Assembly (NCBI RefSeq): GCF_000003815.2 | Contig: NC_049990.1 | Span: 10,441,995-10,505,994 of the forward strand | Direction: 5' to 3' | DNA: 64,000 nt | DNA from: Branchiostoma floridae | Taxonomy: Eukaryota; Chordata; Leptocardii; Amphioxiformes; Branchiostomatidae | In this document: one piece after another, positions 34,481-47,242 of the stretch | Layout of the letters: each line of letters opens with the position of its first letter | Numbering within the stretch: position 1 is the stretch's first letter | Notes under the pieces: model-generated | Database searches by the model: none | The model's input: the letters and a program-made list of their open reading frames with translations, nothing else | Told to the model about the DNA's origin: nothing | Program-made: the position numbers and the translations under genes

Positions 34481-35654
34481 TCCCACGTGTACCATTGATA
34501 TTATATCATATTTGTGTGGTAGGTAGAGTAATTGCTGCCCTACTGGCTATCGTTGATCACTGTAGCTTTGTGATATAATGAATAACTGCAAACAGAGGGT
34601 CCCTGACGAGCTCATATTTACGTAGCCATAAAGTTTTCCGCTGTCATCAACTTTTGTTTACGATGACTATTGACAGTAATCGTGGTAAGACATTAGTTAT
34701 CATGTGGAAATCATCATGCAATGTTATTCTAACTTTGTCACCAAAGGATTATATACAACGAATGACTGCAAATAGGATTCTCTTTAATGATGATCATAGC
34801 AAAGATTGAAATGATTGACTAGGGACTCCGTCATGCAATTAGTGTTGAAGGTATCATACTGCACGGAATCCACTATTTTACTATGCCTTAAATCATGCGT
34901 AAGGGTTGCGTTTTCTTTCATAAAGGTATACTTTACACATATGATTGTGAATGCTTTACGTGTGGTTAAAGATGCATTGCATAGACGTGAGTCATCTGTT
35001 AAGAGAAATGAGGAGGAAAATGTTTTTCTCAGAACACGATTAACACTTGTTCCATGTGGACACCACGACTGATTTTGTTAGAATGATTTTATCGATCGGC
35101 CAAAGTTTATTTTCCGCAATAAAACGTACTGAGGTGAGGTTTTCTAAAATGCGCTAAAATAGTGTGGCTTCATTAAAGTAAGAAGAATAGTAGTGCTATA
35201 TATGTTCTATCACCATAGAATACATTCAAATAATGATCCTGCAAAATCACTCATCACTCATTAACTTGTATACCTCAATGATAAGGCCTTATTCGGTTAT
35301 TCGGCCATACGGCGGTGCAGGCCTTGGTGACATCGCTGTAACGTTAAGTATTCATAGTTCCTAAGATGGACATTAGATGAGTGGGCAGACGTTTATTATC
35401 TTCCCTCTTTTTACAAGCCTATGTGTAACGGGGGGAAACATAATAAAGAGCGGCATTTAGATAAAGGGTCGATAAAAGTAGAATGTAAATAGTGTCTGCT
35501 CTGACTTTCCACAGTCGGGATATCGTGACAGGAATTTCATTACATTAAAAATGTGTTTATTTCTCTGGACTAATTATATTTTTGCACCACATTCGGTGAT
35601 CATATTCTTTCTTTAACACAAACTTATGATGCAAAGATATAAATCGACCACGTT

Positions 35655-35765
35655 TTGCATGAGATGAGATGAAATGAGATGGTTTATTTGATAATAGAAC
35701 ATTTAGAGGTACATCAATGTAGCCCCCTGGGATAAACTGTAAAGTACTGTACAATATATACTAAC
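35655..35765 (-). mobile_element. 3' end of a LINE-type element, minus strand
   Basis: On - the order is GATGTACCTC.., AATAAACC, then a repeated CTCAT tail: an AATAAA plus simple-repeat 3' end as in CR1-like LINEs. Confidence 0.45.
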
Positions 35766-36139
35766 GCCACCTATGTTAGAAATATGATACAGAAAGTGCT
35801 AGATATCTATCGTAAAATTAACATTTAAAACCCAATCAGAGAGAGGATTCGTCGTTCACAATGCGTTCAACTTCAAGAGGCTTACAAAATTGGTAAATTG
35901 GTGTTAATAGATGTAAAGTTTGGCATCTAAGCTGCCTCAGGTTGTGCTAGTTTCTAAGCTCCATGCCGTGTGACTCACCCCTGCGTGGGGCTAGCCAGTT
36001 GAGTGTCGCATACTCATGGTACTCGGCAAGTCAAGGGATTTGGCAAACTTTAGGCAGCGGTCTTTCCGTCTTACCACGCAGGAGTGTTAAAGTGCACGTC
36101 TGGAGGGCAGGACTGTAGACAGAGAAAGTGCAGACGTGC

Positions 36140-36260
36140 CCACTGGGTACCGGAATGGCCAAGTTCAGGCAGCCGACCAAAGATGACGTCAGTTATGAGA
36201 AAGACATCAAATGCATCATGGCGCCTCCGTGCGTGAGGTCAACAGGTCTGGAAGGCAAAG
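36140..36260 (+). repeat. Duplicated block (ACATCAAATGCATCA family), copy 1
   Basis: About 83% identical over 70 bp to 47105-47190 (+); a shorter related segment is at 56385-56450 (-). All three read as a peptide around TKDDV. Confidence 0.7.
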
Positions 36261-36998
36261 TCGTATATCTTCGAGATATTGTCCACCAAGAGCTTTCCCG
36301 CTTTCAGAGGATCAACCCAAAATATGATCTTCTTCATTAATGCCTCGTAGCATTGTTTCTCTTACACTATAATATTTATATCTATTGGTTTGGCTGTTCA
36401 GCACGCACAACCAAGGCTGCCCAACTAGCCGGTGGCTAGCCATGCTGACAAAGCATAGGCAATGCATATGGAATTTGGACGGGATACTTATTGACAACAG
36501 TATCCTAAGTACAAAAAAAGATGAAGATAAAAATACGATAAAGACTTAAATCACGTTGGTGACAGAAAGGCATATCACAAATCAAAAAATCTATTCTATG
36601 ATTATGATTTGTATGCAAATAGTGTTCGAAGAATATGGTAAACGTGGAATTGGGCTATTGCCATATTTCCCAATGTTGATATGTTGTAATCAATCTTCAG
36701 TTGGTCATACTCTGTTACGTAGACTAAATCCGGCATCTCCCGCGTCCCAGACCGTAACTGATAGAGCAATTACGATATCTGCGGCTTGATCCAGCAGGTA
36801 CCGACATCTAATAACACCTACGCGTGCAGGAGGATTTATACCAGACTCAGGAGGCAAAGGTTGACTGCCCTAGTGAGACATTTGTTGCAGGTCATTGCAT
36901 TACTCTGTCTGTGAGATGTTGGAGACTTCATGAATCTACAACTGAGATTTGTACCTGGTCAGACACACTGAAGCGCTGGGTGGAACGGTAAAGGTGGT

Positions 36999-37236
36999 AG
37001 ATCTCACTGCACTTTGGGCACCGGTGCTGCACTGAGGAGTTCGAAATATTACTCAACGAATCTCAGAGATAAAGAACGATTTTTCTTACGTTTTGTGTAT
37101 TCGTTTGTCTTTTAAGTCATATTTCTACGTATTACGCAATATCTAAATCATTAAATGAAATCGAAAATAACAATACAGTGCCGCAGTGAACGAACCCCGC
37201 AGTACCACACCAGTGCCCCAACTGCAGTGAGAGTCC
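36999..37236. mobile_element. TIR MITE, copy 1
   Basis: Ends ATCTCACTGCACTTTGGGC / its complement CTGCAGTGAGAG. Related along ~45 bp arms to 60131-60331, with CGAACCCCGCAGT in the right arm. Confidence 0.65.
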
Positions 37237-37239
37237 ACT

Positions 37240-38635
37240 TTAACAGTGGGTACTACGAATTTAAGATAGAAAGAAATTCATTTATCTATTTAGAATATGG
37301 GGACACCAATGACGCATATGACCGGCCATTCAGAACATGGTTCAAAACACAGTAAAATGGAACTCGATGAACAACACAGTGCATTGTGTTGATTTAGGCT
37401 TAATGCGTAAATCAGATAATTTAGTGCGCACGAGCCATGACCTCTGCCCTCTGGCTCACGTGACTCATTCTGTCTCAAATGTGAAGTGTAGATCGTAGAC
37501 GTAGATCGCAGAGTTCCTTTTTTATGCCCGCCCACCCACCTCGTGGTTGGTCACCCCTCTGAAATCTTAACATTAAAAGCTCCATACCAAGCCCACCCAG
37601 GTCTCCTTGCTGTCATGAGTGAGAGTGCAGATAATTGGAACTTTATTCATAACAGTACTAGTGCAGCATTGTTGGTTCTTAATTGCGAAAAAAAAGCTTG
37701 ATTGAAATTCAATTGCCATGTCAAGTTAAGCCACTTAACTACTACGTTATTTTCATGAGAGTGAATACGCTTGGAATTATCTATGCAAAGACTAGAAGGG
37801 ATTGATTCAATCCAACCACTTGGCGTATATATGAAAGCCTTGCCTCCTGAATTGTATTTTGCTGAGACAATGACAGATAGTCACAGAAGCATGCTGATGT
37901 TGTGATGGAAGATGATGCATTAATATTAGACATGGGGCATTAAACAATCATGGTGCTTTCATTAATCATTTCAGGTCCTTAGTTTTAAAAATTAATCGAA
38001 ACTTGAAATCGTGAGCTACTGAAAAATGTCTGTTTCAAGCGATAGAGTTTAGTTAGCTAGTTGCCTACAGACCCGGCAGCTCGTTGGGATTGAAAGCATT
38101 TCCAGACGTCTTTACAAAACCTGACTGTGAAATATTACCCATGTCGTACAGATCACCAGGCACAGAAGCGTGTTGATGACATGTGCAGCTACACACATAC
38201 ACCTTTTTTTCCTGACAGACGTCATGAGTCGCATATTCACCTCTGGTAACGTCGCATGCTTTTAACAGGATTGTTCAGGTTGGCCAACCGTAAGAGCTTT
38301 TGCAGACACCCAAAGAAGACTCTCTGACAAAGATCGCCGGCAATTAGATCTGGCGTTTTTAAGTCAAAAGATTGAGTATGGTAGGGCATAACCGCTTTGG
38401 AAAGTAACTATGTAGCAAAGATGATATTCATCTGACCAGCACAGCTACTGGCGTCAATGTTTGGGGTAGCTAAATATTCGACATCGATGTCTGAATGACC
38501 TCAATTCAAACGTGTGCATGAAATTCTAATTATAATGAGGTCGACGTACGAAGCGCTAAAGCAAGAAATGCATAATCTAGATAGTGATTAACAAAAATAA
38601 TAAGTGGTATTAAGAGTGGAAACGGACTTAATCAT
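37240..38635. other. No gene or clear repeat seen
   Basis: Unrecognised AT-rich sequence. Confidence 0.35.
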
Positions 38636-38639
38636 CAAC

Positions 38640-39490
38640 ACGATTTTCCAATCACTGATATTAAGTCAAATCTATTGGGCATGAAACGAATGTATGGAAA
38701 ATATCGCTGACGAAATTCAATGAGATTGTCTTGATTAATTGTTCCGGTCCATTTAATTTAATCATTTAAAACTAAGAGCCGTACTGTCCCGTGTATGTAT
38801 GACGCTTTGAGAACAGTAATTTTTCCTCAATTCCGAACAAAAGACGTGGTTGAACATGGGAATGATAACTACATACATATTTGGGTTGGAAGTATGCTGG
38901 GGCACGCAACACTGAAGGCGCCACCGTGTGAAACTGGCGAGCAAAGCATTGTTCATGGTGATGTCAACTGGTCCGTATATTGTCGCCTAGTCGGTCAAAC
39001 CATTCTGTTGGCATCGTTTTCATTCAACCCTGACCTGGCTATTCTATAAATGTATGGGATATCTCTCTATACAGGTATTTATCATGTAAGGCAATCCGTA
39101 GTCTATGCTTCACAGATGTGCTACTGCAACAGATGGGTGCTTATCAGAGGATAATATGTCCTGTAACGGCCATTCATCGTCAGCTGGTCTTACCTGCTGG
39201 TATCATTCATGCCTAGACATAGTCCATATGTGGTAGTTAGAGTCGGATCTCACCTTGTGCTGAAGAAACTGTTGTATTCAGCTGCATGTCCAGTAACCGT
39301 CTTGATGTCACCACAGATTCACTCCAGGTAAGAACGATTGTTCGCTGGCATTGCCGCGTGCTGCCTGTTTGGTGGGAGCCGTAATAGGGGAGTGTTCACA
39401 GCGTGCGTAAAACGCTGGAAGAGCATTGGTGGAGACTGTACCATTCTGAACATCTTTAGAGGGGTGCACATTCGACAATGATGTACAAAA
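38640..39490 (+). repeat. ~0.85 kb repeat, inverted partner at 62060-62960
   Basis: Shared blocks in order: TTGATTAATTGTTCC.GTCC, GTGATGTCAACTGGTCCGTA, CAACCCTGACCTGGCTATTC, GATGTGCTACTGCAACAGAT, CGTCAGCTGGTCTTACCTG and GCGTGCGTAAAACRCTGGAA. Neither copy has an intact frame. Confidence 0.8.
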
Positions 39491-40400
39491 TGCTAACATT
39501 TAAAGTTCATGTATTAAAGACATGACGTACAATATTCGGAATAAGAGCATGACGCCGTGTTGTGTCTTTTTGAATGGCAAAACAAACATCATAAACAAAA
39601 AATATATTTCCTGCAGATGCTTACTTGAGACCTAATTGTAAGTAACATAAAAAGGGACTGACAAATAATGTTTACAAAATATAAACTGAGTCTTCTCCAG
39701 TCTAAATGCTGACTCATTTTTCTGAGACAGTGGAAGACGATGGATGACACTTTTTTTAATGTTAGAAGGAGAGTATTTTACTGTAAACGCAGAGAAAATA
39801 GATAGGATGGGATGTAGTGGCCTCTATAATTCCAAATCAAAGAATTCTTCTGTAATCGTAGAAACGTCAAGAGTAAGTTAGCTTGACCAGGACTTTATGA
39901 TTCAGCGAACAGATACTAAGCAATGTTTTATTGCAGGTTTGAAATATTGCAGTAACTATCTTATTAGGAATGCAGCAAATGAAAATGCTGTTAGTAGTGT
40001 CTATGGTTACGTCACTGACAGCATTTATATTCATAAATGTGACAGTTAAAATCAATATATTCATTCATGTGCATCGTAGACAATATGATTTCCTCCGATT
40101 GTAGGACTATGTTGTATCCATGCAAGTTCACGTCCAATAGGCAACATAAGGGGATTTACTGAGTACTGAACACATTAAGAAGATGGGGTCTATGTCCTGC
40201 CGAGACATCTGGAATTCTACCCAAACGTTAACGTCTTCAAAAAGTTTCATGAGGCACGTCATCAGTCAGCGGAACAAAATTATCCGTATAGATTGACAGT
40301 TTGAAATGGGATTTCGTGAATTGCATTTCCATTTAGATATTTTACAATGATGTTTTTGCAACGCATCATTTACTAATGATGCTAACACAAGACCATCATC
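39491..40400. other. No gene seen
   Basis: Unrecognised AT-rich sequence. Confidence 0.35.
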
Positions 40401-40404
40401 TTTA

Positions 40405-40917
40405 TTATCTGAGTCCTATTTTCATCGAACCTTTATCATTGTAAACATGGTTCAATGATATACATTGGTGCATTTCGGGATGAGTATTACATATACAATG
40501 GAAATCGATTGTAAGCAACGAGTTTGATACGTTTTTACTACATTGATAATCAGAATGGGCCAGATTCTTAGTAAATGCAATATCTAACGAAAACCCCTGT
40601 CCATAATTGATGGTAACCTTTGCTATGGTGGACTTTAAGCAGACAATATCACAGTGAAGCAACGAACTGGACCAAGTGATCCTAAAACTTGCTTCATGAT
40701 AATTTTTTACCAGTTTAGCAAGATGGCCCCGATTATCAGGGTCACTGAAGTCTACGAAATCATCTTTATTATTCAAAAGAACCGCAAATACTTGGAAATG
40801 CGTTCTCCATACTAACCAACTGGTCGATTGCCCAAGGATGCAAGGATGACCTTTTGGATCAAAGGTTACACCAGGTCGATAAATGACGGAAACAATGCTA
40901 CATGAAACGGAAGTCAA
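40405..40917 (-). CDS. Unrecognised 170-codon open frame
   Basis: The longest uninterrupted frame outside the two known genes. It starts MTSVSCSIVSVIYRP, has seven cysteines and reads like a folded domain (AVLLNNKDDFVDFSD.., SFRITWSSS). I recognise no family; there is no signal peptide of standard form and no obvious splice partners. A LINE 3' end lies directly upstream at 40977-41110 on the same strand, so it may belong to a mobile element. Confidence 0.25.
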   Translation of the reverse strand: MTSVSCSIVSVIYRPGVTFDPKGHPCILGQSTSWLVWRTHFQVFAVLLNNKDDFVDFSDPDNRGHLAKLVKNYHEASFRITWSSSLLHCDIVCLKSTIAKVTINYGQGFSLDIAFTKNLAHSDYQCSKNVSNSLLTIDFHCICNTHPEMHQCISLNHVYNDKGSMKIGLR

Positions 40918-40976
40918 ATTTTGCTCTTAAATATTGTTGTTTTACAGCTTTTGACAAACTGAAACGTTTTGAGTTA

Positions 40977-41110
40977 TTTTGTTTGTTTGTTTATTTCGCA
41001 CATGAAAAAACAACATAATTACAATAAAGTATACAACGTAAATAAAAGTGCTGGAGGAGGGAAGAAGCCTAGTTGGCTTGTACAGTGCCCTCCTCCACAT
41101 TAACTAATCT
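40977..41110 (-). mobile_element. 3' end of a LINE-type element, minus strand
   Basis: On - the sequence runs through GGAGGAGGGCACTGTACAA to GTGCGAAATAAACAAACAAA: AATAAA followed by (ACAA)n, a typical non-LTR tail. Confidence 0.5.
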
Positions 41111-41479
41111 ATATACAAATGAAGAAAATATGAGATAAATTAAAGACTAGTTACAATTGGAATTTGTCAACAATAAATCCTCAATTTGAATGATTAAGCA
41201 AACATATGAGACATAGAATGTTATGATTAAAGCTAACTATAAATCAGAAATGCTAAAGCTAAAGCTGCTGGTTGTACGTTTCAAATCAGAATCTATAACT
41301 CCTCATACAAGCGTAAACCTCTAACGCAATACATTCACCTTCAATCGTGACACATCAAAACTTGTTTTACCTTGCGTGTTTGGGCCATGAAACATTCCAA
41401 GGTCGACTTGTGAAACTGCTAGCTCCTTCAAACGAACCTTTATTAAAGCCAGTTGCGATTGCTATAATGTGCACAATTG

Positions 41480-41610
41480 CCAATTCGTTGATACAGGAAA
41501 TACGTGACTAAGTTACTTGGGCGCAGCTTTCACGTCATGTTGGATGTCTCTAAGCTGGAGAGGCTACGTAGCCATAGCTGCCAATTCTAGGGACCTTCAC
41601 CGTTGACATA
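41480..41610 (+). repeat. Duplicated block, partner at 24936-25050
   Basis: Shares AATACGTGACTA, GCCATGTT-like, CCATAG..ACAGCTGGCAATTCT and CCGAACC-like blocks, same orientation, diverged. Confidence 0.5.
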
Positions 41611-42544
41611 TCATCCACAATACATTTTGCTGCAGCGGCGTACTTAGAATCGTGAATCTCCTTATTACATATACATCTACATTTAGGCATATGACTATAA
41701 TTTTCACCTTGTTTGCGATGATTCATATGTCTTTGATATGTCTATTATGTTTCCTGACAGGGCTATTTAATTGTTGTGTTCTTGTTCTGTTTTCTCCTTC
41801 CGTCACAAAGATTCAATGAAAGCAATAGTTGTCTATATTCATATACTTTTGGTTCCCGACCCATGCCCGCAGTGGTCGTAGGGGCTTCACGGTAGCCAGC
41901 AGCAGTGACCATGTGGTTATTATTTTCCTTGAAATGACCTTATTGCATCTGCATCATGATATCACAAAAATGCACGAGACGAAACTGATTTTGTCTAGTA
42001 CAATTGCTCATAGTCCATTGTACGTTTCACAAAACAAATTTATTATCGCAGTGATTTAATAAATAGACCAAGTTGCAGAAATTATGTTAATGTTTTGGCG
42101 ACGCCTCATGGGTGAGCCCAATGTTACAGTATTGTGTGCGAGTAGCTTGACAAAAGGCAAATTACTGGGAGGGAAGCATTCTGCATTTTTTTCGAAAATG
42201 TTTTATTTCCAGTTCATCAATTCACTAGGACTTCCCAGTAAACGCCGTAAGGTGAGAGCGTCATGTAATGGGTCTCCCGCCCTTATACATTACATGCAGG
42301 ACAGCAGATAAACAAGAGGGCCGTTTTGGTCAGAACACTCACTTTCTTCCGTGGAAACATTGACAACAAATTTCATCTAGCCCCCAGCTATTTTCAACCG
42401 GCAGAAGCTGTAGTTATTGATTTGTAATAAAAAAGGATTTGCAACTTCAATCGTTTCACAGGCTTGTGATTGATTCGATTTGCACGATAGATACAAAAGG
42501 ACGAGACAAAATAATCCCACTAAAACCCTGAATAGCAAGGCTTC

Positions 42545-42700
42545 TGGCGTCTGGACCAGTAATTGACACGTTTACACTGGAAGGTATTGGACCGAAGTCG
42601 ATGAACCTGAATGATATTTCCGTAGCTTAGCGTTACAATGCCAGCTTGATAGACATTGAAGTCATGATGTGTGGACTGAAGCCAACAAATCCACTTGGCA
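42545..42700 (+). repeat. Duplicated block, partner at 28040-28225
   Basis: Shares GGCGTCTGGAC.AGTGATTGAC.. and GAAGCCAACAAA.CCACTTG with neuroligin intron 1, in the same order and orientation. Confidence 0.6.
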
Positions 42701-43489
42701 AAGATATGAATTTGCTTTGTGGTAGCAGTACAGATACTTGCACCGAAATTTTACATGGTTTTATCATTACAATAAGGTAAACGCGTTTTGTTGGATAAAC
42801 AAAGGAAGAAGCGTAAAAGCTGAAAACATCATTGGTAACTTATGGGTAAGGCTCCCATGCCACATGCGGCGGTCGCGGTGCGATCTCGCAGCGATCGAAA
42901 TTGGATTTGCAGTGTGTAATCGTGCACTTCATAACTGCAATGTCATGCAAAATGTTAAGGTATGACAGAATGAAAGCACACAATGCGTAAAACATTATAG
43001 CACTGGTTTTCTATATACTTGGGAAATTCGTTGAGTGATTTGTCAACATTATATTTTACAAATCGTTTTTAAGTTCAAATACCATTCTCTGCTTTATCTA
43101 TGCATAAGCGGTGGCGCTAAAATAGCTTGAGTGCAATTTGAGTCCGCCGTCACTTCGTCCTCGTATCTTTATTTGTATTACTATAAAAAATTCTATATAA
43201 AAAATTGGGTCGCAACAAGCACGATCGTTGCGAGGTCGCTGGCCTAGTGGAGGACTGTGTGCGTAAATCGGCTCGAAAGAAGAGAAAGCCCGGCCGCATT
43301 GCCCCGTAATCATGTAATTAGACGCATTGTAATGGATGACAGGCTATGGCTGTAATAACCTGCCTATGATAGAAAGCCTGACGTTTATCACGTAGGGGGC
43401 ACATGAGAGGCGCTGAGTACAGACAGACCAATATTTCTTTCTTTCCTTATGTTGCTCGACCCGAGACTCGCACCTCGTATAACTGCTGA

Positions 43490-43610
43490 CATTAATCAAT
43501 CAAATCATTTATTACAAAACAACATATGTATTCCCAAGCCTGCTTAAAGTGTGTACTCGTCTTGTGAATCCATCACTCTACCCTGGGTAATCTCAAGAAT
43601 TACTTAGGCT
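43490..43610 (-). mobile_element. 3' end of a LINE-type element, minus strand
   Basis: On -, GTAATAAATGATTTGATTGATT: a polyadenylation hexamer followed by a short GATT repeat tail, as in L2/CR1-like elements. Confidence 0.4.
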
Positions 43611-44504
43611 ATATTTCTCTTAGGCGAGAGGCTACGTTAATATGTGTACCTGAATCGATGGTAGGTATTTGGCAGATACGTCACCCAGACAAAGCGTCCA
43701 CAGAAACCTTACAGTGACCTTTGGAGAATTACGTGACCACCCAACGTTCGTGACGCCCCTCCACTTCATATTGCTGCTAGCTGTCACTATTCGGCAAAGT
43801 CTACAAAGTGTAAGGTCGTGTCGGGGATTGAGTCTTGAAGTAAAAACGCACTAGCCCGACATAATAACGCCTCTAGCAGCCCTTCTGCTGGTCAGACCTC
43901 TATATGCTTGATGGCTAATACCTTACGTCAAGAGACACACATTCTAATCCTGTTGATTTATGCATATGTGTTAGCATGGGCCAACTATTGCCAGTCTGAG
44001 AACTGGCTGTTACCATAGTGTTGTAGGCTGGTTTTCATGGTAACAAAGAATCGCGAGCTTCTATTGGTCTGATTTTCATGGCAATTAAGAATCCCATTGG
44101 AGACATCCCATTGGAGACTCTTAGAACGGCAATCTTGAGTTAGAGGTGATTGGCAACAAGATGTTTGGGAGGAGACCCCCATGGCGAAAAATTGTGAATC
44201 ACAGGCTAATAACAAACGTGTTTGACATGAATGCTTCCGTAAAACAGTCACATATCATATTTTACCTGGCACTCCGCAACTACAGTCGTCCTTTTATATT
44301 TATTGCCGACTAACCCCAACTGGGCCGTTTATAAGTAATGTGGATATGACCAATTAAAGGTTTACGCCAGGGAACAGTTGTTCAGCTCATTAGGGAGCTG
44401 TAACAGCGCACCTAGAACCCATGAGGGTACTTACCGGGGGCTTTTGCCAAACTCAAAAGCACTCACAAACTACCATTAATTTACCCACCATAGTCCCACT
44501 GTCC

Positions 44505-44710
44505 TGGGTTGGGGAATTTTACGCATAGATATTCCCTGAGCCAATCAGCCCTGAGGGCCAAAGAGGACGTATTTCCCTACTGAGACCTGTTTCTGGAAAA
44601 TCAATAGCACTACATAAACTGGTGCGTAAACTGCGGAGAAATTGGCGATCGCTCGCGCATTTCTTAACAAGGATGATGTACGCTGTACTTTTTGAAGCCA
44701 ACATGAAACA
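44505..44710 (+). repeat. Duplicated block, partner at 32480-32740
   Basis: Copy of the 32.5 kb block, with an open frame on the opposite strand (44519-44728) that has no recognisable domain. Confidence 0.7.
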
Positions 44711-44714
44711 TGCC

Positions 44715-44800
44715 CTCGCCACAGGCACAACCTGACAAAGCTACAGGTATCTCTGAAGTAAGTGTTCGTCTACTGAAAGTTTACAAGAGTGAAATCTTAC
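44715..44800 (+). pseudogene. Possible fragment of a non-LTR reverse transcriptase
   Basis: Reads PDKATGISEVSVRLLKVY, close to the KATG-D-I-RLLK motif at the start of CR1/Jockey-type RT domains. Only this segment is recognisable. Confidence 0.35.
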
Positions 44801-45216
44801 ATGGAATGAAAAAAAAAAAACAGGCAACAGCAACACGACTACCATATCACCTCATCAGATGCTGTGTGAAACTACTAGACGCATTTTACAGACACCAGAC
44901 ACAATAAAGTTAACGAGCGCTGAAGCACACCAAGAAGCAGATGCCAATATCACCTGTCATAAGAATTAACAAGCTTCGGTTGATTAACCCTACGCAGTCA
45001 CTAAATAGGCGAGAGCTAGCTATAGCCGTGCTCACCGTCAGTCAATGATTTTACTTCGATTCCTCCGCTTGGTCCCTTCAAGCGCCGTTCTATATTCGTC
45101 TAGACTATCAAGTGCACATAATTCGATCTCCGTCCAATCAAATTACCCTGGTCGAGTGGAACACTTAGATGCTTTAAATGTTGCCACTGCACGAGCGCCT
45201 TAAGCATACGTAATTT

Positions 45217-45680
45217 TTACGTTTTCTCATGACGTATGATTTGCGTATGCATTACGCGTGCTTCAAGATCACATTTTGTGAAGTGTGTGGTTCCTTGTCC
45301 ATTGGGCCCTGATGACATCGGCATTCGAGGGGATATAATTGTTCTTTGTGGACAAGTACACTTGAAGTGATACTGTCTGTTGGATCTTGATGTCCTATAT
45401 GACCCACTTGCCGAGAAGGAAATTGTTTCAGAGATATATATTCCGGCCCATTCAGGTCTAGCTCTAGGATGCATTGCATCAAGTTTGACTGCACTTTCTT
45501 GATATCCAATAAAAATGGAGGCATTGTTTTGTGGTGTGTCTGTGTTTTGTATCTTTTGTCCTTGAAACGCCGTAGTCTTGTTAGTGTCTTTTTCGCGATG
45601 ACTGAATACCAAATCCATAAATGACATACAGTCAATTCGTACCTTAAAATCTTCACGGAAATAGCTAACTGATCGAACAT
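45217..45680 (-). other. Two overlapping unrecognised open frames
   Basis: Frames of 136 and 142 codons overlap on the - strand. Neither shows a known domain; the coincidence of two long frames could reflect decay of a coding element. Confidence 0.2.
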
Positions 45681-46064
45681 ATTTGCTCTAATCTGTATAA
45701 GTAAGACATATCATCGTCCCCATTATTTGGTGTAGAGATGTTATCTTAAAATCTTAAGCGAGGACCGTCTGCTTTGATTGGATCGTCTGTCTCCCTGATC
45801 CTCAGGCTCAGCAGACTGACAGAAGTAGGTGTCAGCTCATTGGATTTCGATTTTAGATAAGGACGGCTTTTACACTGTCAACAGATTTGTTACAACACTG
45901 GAGGGGGGGGGGGTATCATCACACCACGAGAGCGCTTCAATCTTATCATCGGCGAAAGAGGAACTAGGAGGCTTATGATAAACACATTTGGTGCTACTCT
46001 TGTACCCAAGATAGATACTTAAAGGTATTCATTCCGCTAGGAAACTAGCGTGCTGTAGTGATCG

Positions 46065-46220
46065 CATGAGGAATTGATGTGAAAAGCAGTTTGGACCGTC
46101 ACAGCCGCACCGTAAGTGCGTGTCTGTTTCCATTCCGCAAACCTAGGTCAGAACGTGCCACCGAGAATACAGGGACCCTCTTATATAATTAGCGAATAGA
46201 AGAAGTTACCAACAATTTAT
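46065..46220 (+). repeat. Duplicated block, partner at 34350-34480
   Basis: Partner of the 34.4 kb block, same orientation. Confidence 0.6.
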
Positions 46221-47089
46221 GGTTGCCAAAATATTCCCTCAAGAGTTGTCATACATTAACCAGTCGGCATCCTTTCATTCTGGTAGATGATGCTAGCACT
46301 CTGGAATTAGCGCAGGTACATTGCCGATTTCATACTCCTGTAGTGGCAACATAACCTTTCAGTAAGCCGTCTACTATCGGCCCCAGGTGTCTTTGATTTC
46401 ATTAAGTGGCTATATTTCATCAAAATATGAAAAATTCTACAGAAGTCCAATTTTACATACAGCAAACTTTTTACAGGTAAAATCAGCTTTTATGTGTTCA
46501 TTCTTCGTTTTTTAAACGCAAAATACGAAGCACATACACATTAGCGCAGTGCTCAAGCTAAGAGGTTATATTACCGGCACCACTAACAAAATACAATCAG
46601 TAACGGGTACGGGGTCGCCATTATGAATATGTATGACAGGTGAGATTATGCTAACATAATGCCAATAATGTACAGTAAAGGTATCATTTCATTTCAGGTA
46701 CCAACTGGCAGATAGTAAAACATTCACCGCACGAAAGAATATAATATACACATACAACATATAAGGCATTGAATATAGGGTAACATGGGACAACGTAAAA
46801 ACATATATACAGACGCCTCTAGAGGTTTTTAGAGTAGAATCTATGATAGAAGGACATATAGAAAATATAATTGTTCTATAGTGAGAGCAGGATTAACATA
46901 TGACAGTTAGTGGCGCTAGAACTGGTTAGTGGCGCTAGAATTGGCGTTACAGGAATTGAGATGTGTTTCAACATGTTTAGAAAACGCCCCATTCTCATAA
47001 ATGTAGCAACAACACCCGTTGGTTCTATCATTTCATACATATGTATGGAAGCCATTATTTTTAGAAAAGGGAACACTGTGGTACCTAAA

Positions 47090-47200
47090 ATGTCTCTGAG
47101 GAAGCATTGGACCAAGCATGACGTCCGTCATGACAAAGACATCAAATGCATCACGGGGCCCATGTGCGTGAGGTCAACAACCGCCACTGGAAAAAATAGC
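47090..47200 (+). repeat. Duplicated block (ACATCAAATGCATCA family), copy 2
   Basis: Matches 36170-36250: GACAAAGACATCAAATGCAT and GTGCGTGAGGTCAACA are shared. Confidence 0.7.
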
Positions 47201-47242
47201 CTTAGTATAGTTTACTACGGGCTACTCTACCAAATTCTCTTC

